A stretch of DNA of 8,926 nucleotides from a bacterium BMS3Bbin02 (GTDB lineage: Bacteria > Actinomycetota > Acidimicrobiia > Spongiisociales > UBA5794). A program made the translations under genes and the position numbers. The DNA lies in NCBI GenBank assembly GCA_002898115.1, contig BDTL01000126.1:1-8926 (forward strand), in the 5' to 3' direction. Below, piece after piece: positions 7,067 through 8,926 of this stretch (positions within the stretch are counted from its first letter, which is position 1; each line of letters begins with the position of its first letter). The notes below the pieces were generated by a model that saw only the letters and a list, made by a program, of their open reading frames with translations, was not told the DNA's origin and did not search any database.

Positions 7067-7113
7067 TGGAGGTGAGGGGATTTGAACCCCTGGCCCCTAC
7101 GTTGCGAACGCAG
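7065..7113 (-). tRNA. 3' fragment of tRNA-Ala(CGC), probable attachment-site scar
   Basis: Read on the minus strand, 7113-7097 gives a full anticodon arm: stem CTGCG, loop TTCGCAA with anticodon CGC, and stem CGTAG with one G-T pair. A 5-base variable region follows, then a perfect T arm (AGGGG, TTCAAAT, CCCCT at 7091-7075). The 3' acceptor strand CACCTCC (7074-7068) is followed by discriminator A and CC. The matching 5' acceptor strand GGAGGTG and a D arm are absent upstream at the required distance, so the gene cannot make a tRNA. Loss of exactly the 5' half is the classical result of tyrosine-recombinase integration into a tRNA gene. By that logic the chromosome lies to the left and the element to the right. 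A random rearrangement is the alternative. Confidence 0.8.
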
Positions 7114-7120
7114 CGCCCCC

Positions 7121-7158
7121 ACCCCTGTGATCAGGCGATATGTGCTCTGACCTGGGGT
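7121..7158. repeat. Imperfect inverted repeat beside the tRNA fragment
   Basis: ACCCC at 7121-7125 pairs with GGGGT at 7154-7158. Inside, GATCAG pairs with CTGACC with one imperfect pair, which is a G-T wobble on the minus strand. It starts 8 bases from the tRNA fragment. It could be a recombination-site feature or a transcript hairpin; the sequence alone does not decide. Confidence 0.4.
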
Positions 7159-7180
7159 TTTGTACTCAACACCTCTCACC

Positions 7181-7210
7181 GTTTTGCATGGTTTCGCGTC
7201 GTTTCGCGCA
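7181..7210 (+). repeat. Three 10-nt direct repeats in helical phase
   Basis: Three contiguous 10-base units at 7181, 7191 and 7201 follow GTTTYGCRYN, with a weaker relative at 7157-7166 (GTTTTGTACT). A 10-base period places all units on one face of the helix, as for arm-type integrase sites or a multimeric repressor operator. They lie between the tRNA scar and the ABC ATPase remnant. No binding protein is identified in the window. Confidence 0.4.
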
Positions 7211-7218
7211 CAGAGCGC

Positions 7219-7415
7219 GCACAGTCGTGCGATTGGACGAACCGACCGGAAACCTCGACGCGCTTACGAGCGAACTCGTACTCGAGCGAATGTTCGTCGC
7301 TGTCCGCGAGCACACAAGGGCGGCCGTGGTTGTCGCGACTCACGACTTGGGCGCTGCCCGATATTGCGACAGGGTATTTGTGCTCAAGGATGGAAATCTA
7401 CAGCCGTGGGAGTAG
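7219..7415 (+). pseudogene. Beheaded ABC-transporter ATPase (LolD/MacB-type), C-terminal remnant
   Basis: About 65 recognisable codons remain of an ATP-binding subunit. They hold Walker B plus D-loop (VVRLDEPTGNLD), the H-loop histidine in VVVATHDLGAA, and the C-terminal VFVLKDGNL ending at TAG 7413-7415. Walker A, the Q-loop and the LSGGQ signature, about 150 residues in the family, are missing. The in-frame upstream sequence back to 7140 is repeat and unrelated sequence, so homology starts abruptly near 7219. The product could not bind ATP. The gene lies 23 bases upstream of the permease it would have energised. Loss of the 5' end next to a tRNA scar suggests a recombination breakpoint. Confidence 0.8.
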
Positions 7416-7438
7416 ACCAGGGGCCACGCCGTGCCCCC

Positions 7439-8539
7439 ATGCTTGAGCTGTTTAGGGAGTCGTGGGAAACTCTTCGAACAGGGCGCCTGAGTACTATGTT
7501 CGCTTTCGCAATCGTTCTCGTGTTACTTGCAGGGTCAATGATGGCAGAGATGCTTACTCAGATTGAACTAGCGACCATCCAGGACGCACGCTACCGCAAT
7601 GGCGAGGACGTGTTCATCGCCATACCCGAGCGAGGTATTGAAGCGTTCACGGTGGCGGACTGTCTCGCGTTGAATCATGTTCCGGGGGTTGCGCGAAGCG
7701 GCGCATTGGTCTCACAAGGTACCGCAGCCATTCGGAATCTTGGTGGGGCAGGGCTTGTCGCTGTGGTTGTGGCTGGCAACATGCTTCCGGTTTGGACAGC
7801 CGACGGAGACAACCCGGTGGAAGGACTTGCCATCGGGCCTCTGGCTAGCGGCAAACTAGGAGTTGGTGAGACTTCGCTTGTGATTGCAGATCTGGGAGTT
7901 CTCTCGGCTCAAGCGGAGCGTGAGTCCTCCTCCCTCGGTGTTTCTGTAGCGCTTCTCGGAGCAACTCCAAGAGAGCCGGATGTTGCCGGATGGCTGGTGG
8001 TACAGCGACTAGATCCCGACTCCGTACCTGCGGGATGCTGGATCGAATCAGTGCCGGGGGCAACCGCATCAGTGAAGGCCGTGGCTGGTTCGCTGCTGGC
8101 CACCGAGGGGCGAGCCCCGGTTACGCGGGACCTCGTCGCCAGCGACTCCACGTTCGATCTAGCAGAGAAGTTTGAGACCCGGTGGTCGAAACGAGCTTGG
8201 CTTTTGTCAGCGGGGGTCTGGACACTGTTTGGGTTGCTGATCAACACGATCTCCCGTCAACGTTGGGCACTCTACTTGGCCGTCGGGTTGCAGCGGACGG
8301 ATCTCGTGTTCATTGAGGTAGGGCGAATTCTGCTACTACTCGCTGCGGCCTGGCTCACAGCGGGACTCCTCGCGATCGTCTTCGCTGCGACGCTTGGTAT
8401 CCCGGAACTCTTGTCGCGTGAAGCCGCGCTCACGATGCTCGCCCAAGGTACCCTAGTCTCTACGGCTTTGCTTGCTCTGACGCCACTCACCCTGGTTGTA
8501 CTCGCCGGAGTGTCATTGGTCGAGATGCTCAGGGAATGA
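7439..8539 (+). CDS. FtsX/MacB-type ABC transporter permease
   Basis: The 366-residue product has the topology of type VII ABC permeases: one N-terminal membrane segment (about residues 17-36), a large extracytoplasmic domain (about 40-250), and three C-terminal segments (about 252-270, 296-320 and 336-360). Between the last groups, YLAVGLQRTDLVFIEVGRIL matches the cytoplasmic coupling region of FtsX-like permeases. Such proteins transmit ATPase motion across the membrane, for lipoprotein or peptide export or resistance, without necessarily forming a pore. The ATG at 7439 is chosen because sequence before it is not membrane-like. The Shine-Dalgarno is weak, and a GTG overlapping the ATPase end is possible. 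Two lone cysteines (75 and 200) lie in the outer domain. Codon choice appears less GC-biased than in the reductase operon, which fits acquisition. The frame is intact, but the adjacent ATPase is broken, so function would need another ATPase. Confidence 0.85.
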   Translation: MLELFRESWETLRTGRLSTMFAFAIVLVLLAGSMMAEMLTQIELATIQDARYRNGEDVFIAIPERGIEAFTVADCLALNHVPGVARSGALVSQGTAAIRNLGGAGLVAVVVAGNMLPVWTADGDNPVEGLAIGPLASGKLGVGETSLVIADLGVLSAQAERESSSLGVSVALLGATPREPDVAGWLVVQRLDPDSVPAGCWIESVPGATASVKAVAGSLLATEGRAPVTRDLVASDSTFDLAEKFETRWSKRAWLLSAGVWTLFGLLINTISRQRWALYLAVGLQRTDLVFIEVGRILLLLAAAWLTAGLLAIVFAATLGIPELLSREAALTMLAQGTLVSTALLALTPLTLVVLAGVSLVEMLRE

Positions 8540-8558
8540 ATTCCGTCTCGTCCTGTCC

Positions 8559-8709
8559 TTACCCCATGAAAATGCGATCAAGAACCCACGCCACCTGCTT
8601 GATGAGGGGAAGCTTGCGGATGCGATGCCAAAACGTGATCGGGCTGGACTCCCTAACCACCCCCCGCACGGCTTTCCTATATCTACCCATGGGCCAGATT
8701 GTACACCCG
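8559..8709 (-). pseudogene. Short minus-strand coding remnant interrupted by the IS element
   Basis: An open frame on the minus strand ends at TAA 8559-8561, 20 bases from the convergent permease stop. Its last 43 codons, from the ATG at 8690, encode a basic, protein-like sequence (SSPITFWHRIRKLPLIKQ and so on) with coding-like codons such as ATC, AAG, CTC and GTG. The frame continues into the IS end, where it is meaningless, so this may be the C-terminal end of a gene cut by the insertion. Alternatively it is a complete 43-residue ORF. I do not recognise the family. Confidence 0.35.
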
Positions 8710-8735
8710 TGAACCGCCCCGGGTTTTGTGGAGGT
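8710..8735 (+). mobile_element. Left end (IRL) of an IS3-family insertion sequence
   Basis: TGAACCGCCCCGGGTTTTG starts 50 bases upstream of the transposase OrfA start. IS3 elements usually begin with TG, and this GC-rich end resembles ends I remember from actinobacterial IS3 members. The right end and the target duplication lie outside the window, so the exact boundary is inferred. Confidence 0.6.
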
Positions 8736-8759
8736 TCCAGACTTTGAGAGGATGGAGCC

Positions 8760-8926
8760 ATGGAAAGACATCGACAGCATCGAGGGAAGTACCCCGACGA
8801 GTTACGTGAGCGTGCGGTACGGATGGTCCTCGATCACGAGGACGAGTACGGGTCGCAGTGGGAAGCGATCTGTTCGGTCGCTGAAAAGTTGGGGCCGAAG
8901 GCCGAGACGGTGCGGCTGTGGGTTCG
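8760..8926 (+). CDS. IS3-family transposase OrfA, 3' truncated by window
   Basis: The first 55 residues are visible. KYPDELRERAVRMV, then EAICSVAEKLG and ETVRLWVR, give the N-terminal helix-turn-helix of the HTH_Tnp_1 (Transposase_8) family, which binds the element ends. The ATG at 8760 follows a purine-rich GAGAGGATGGAG at 8746-8757. In this IS family a second frame (OrfB, DDE catalytic domain) normally follows and is joined by programmed -1 frameshifting; it is beyond the window. Whether the element is intact cannot be judged. Confidence 0.88.
   Translation, partial: MERHRQHRGKYPDELRERAVRMVLDHEDEYGSQWEAICSVAEKLGPKAETVRLWV

Noticed and set aside
7065..7180. Intact tRNA, possibly with an insertion or intron
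   Set aside because: No D arm and no exact 5' acceptor strand is found. An AGAGGTG-like string at about 7169-7175 (minus strand) is too far from the anticodon arm and mismatched at the first pair.
6889..7446. Plus-strand open frame containing VEVRGFEPLAPTLRTQ
   Set aside because: This peptide is the antisense translation of the tRNA fragment, a known annotation artefact; the rest spans repeats and the ATPase remnant in another frame.
8513..8761. Minus-strand 82-codon open frame over the permease end and IS boundary
   Set aside because: It overlaps the permease 3' end and the IS end in an unrelated frame. The other minus frame here has the better coding character.

Overview
The window looks like a moderately high-GC bacterial chromosome, most likely an actinobacterium. 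The grounds are GC-ending codon choice in the main operon, two Shine-Dalgarno-supported TTG starts, a tRNA-Ala(CGC) remnant, stem-loop terminators without U-tracts, and an IS3-type transposase of a kind common in Actinobacteria. This placement rests on sequence feel and was not tested by any search.

Left part (1-4977, + strand): a compact respiratory operon in B-C-A order. It holds the 3' part of a periplasmic ferredoxin-like iron-sulfur subunit, an NrfD/PsrC-type quinol-oxidising membrane subunit, and a 1045-residue Tat-exported molybdopterin catalytic subunit. Junctions are tight: a Shine-Dalgarno over the first stop codon, then a 4-base ATGA overlap. A strong stem-loop closes the operon. 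The catalytic subunit most resembles tetrathionate reductase TtrA and the related SrdA selenate reductase. Electrons would pass from quinol through the NrfD subunit and the iron-sulfur relay to the molybdenum site on the outer face of the membrane. The substrate cannot be fixed from sequence alone.

Middle (5081-6980): a minus-strand multi-spanning membrane protein of unknown function (TTG start) and, divergent from it, a small class I SAM-dependent methyltransferase (TTG start). A diverged 58-nt direct repeat lies on each side of the methyltransferase. A possible third, deleted copy overlaps the 3' end of the membrane-protein gene.

Right (6981-8926): an accessory-looking junction. In order it holds a perfect 25-nt tandem duplication, a nested stem-loop, and the 3' part only (anticodon arm to acceptor end) of a minus-strand tRNA-Ala(CGC). 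Next come an imperfect inverted repeat and three 10-nt direct repeats spaced one helical turn apart. They are followed by the beheaded C-terminal end of an ABC-transporter ATPase with its intact FtsX/MacB-type permease, a short minus-strand coding remnant, and the left end of an IS3-family element cut by the window edge. I read the tRNA fragment as an integration scar, with chromosome to the left and an acquired, decaying element to the right. That is inference, since neither the intact tRNA nor an integrase is in the window.
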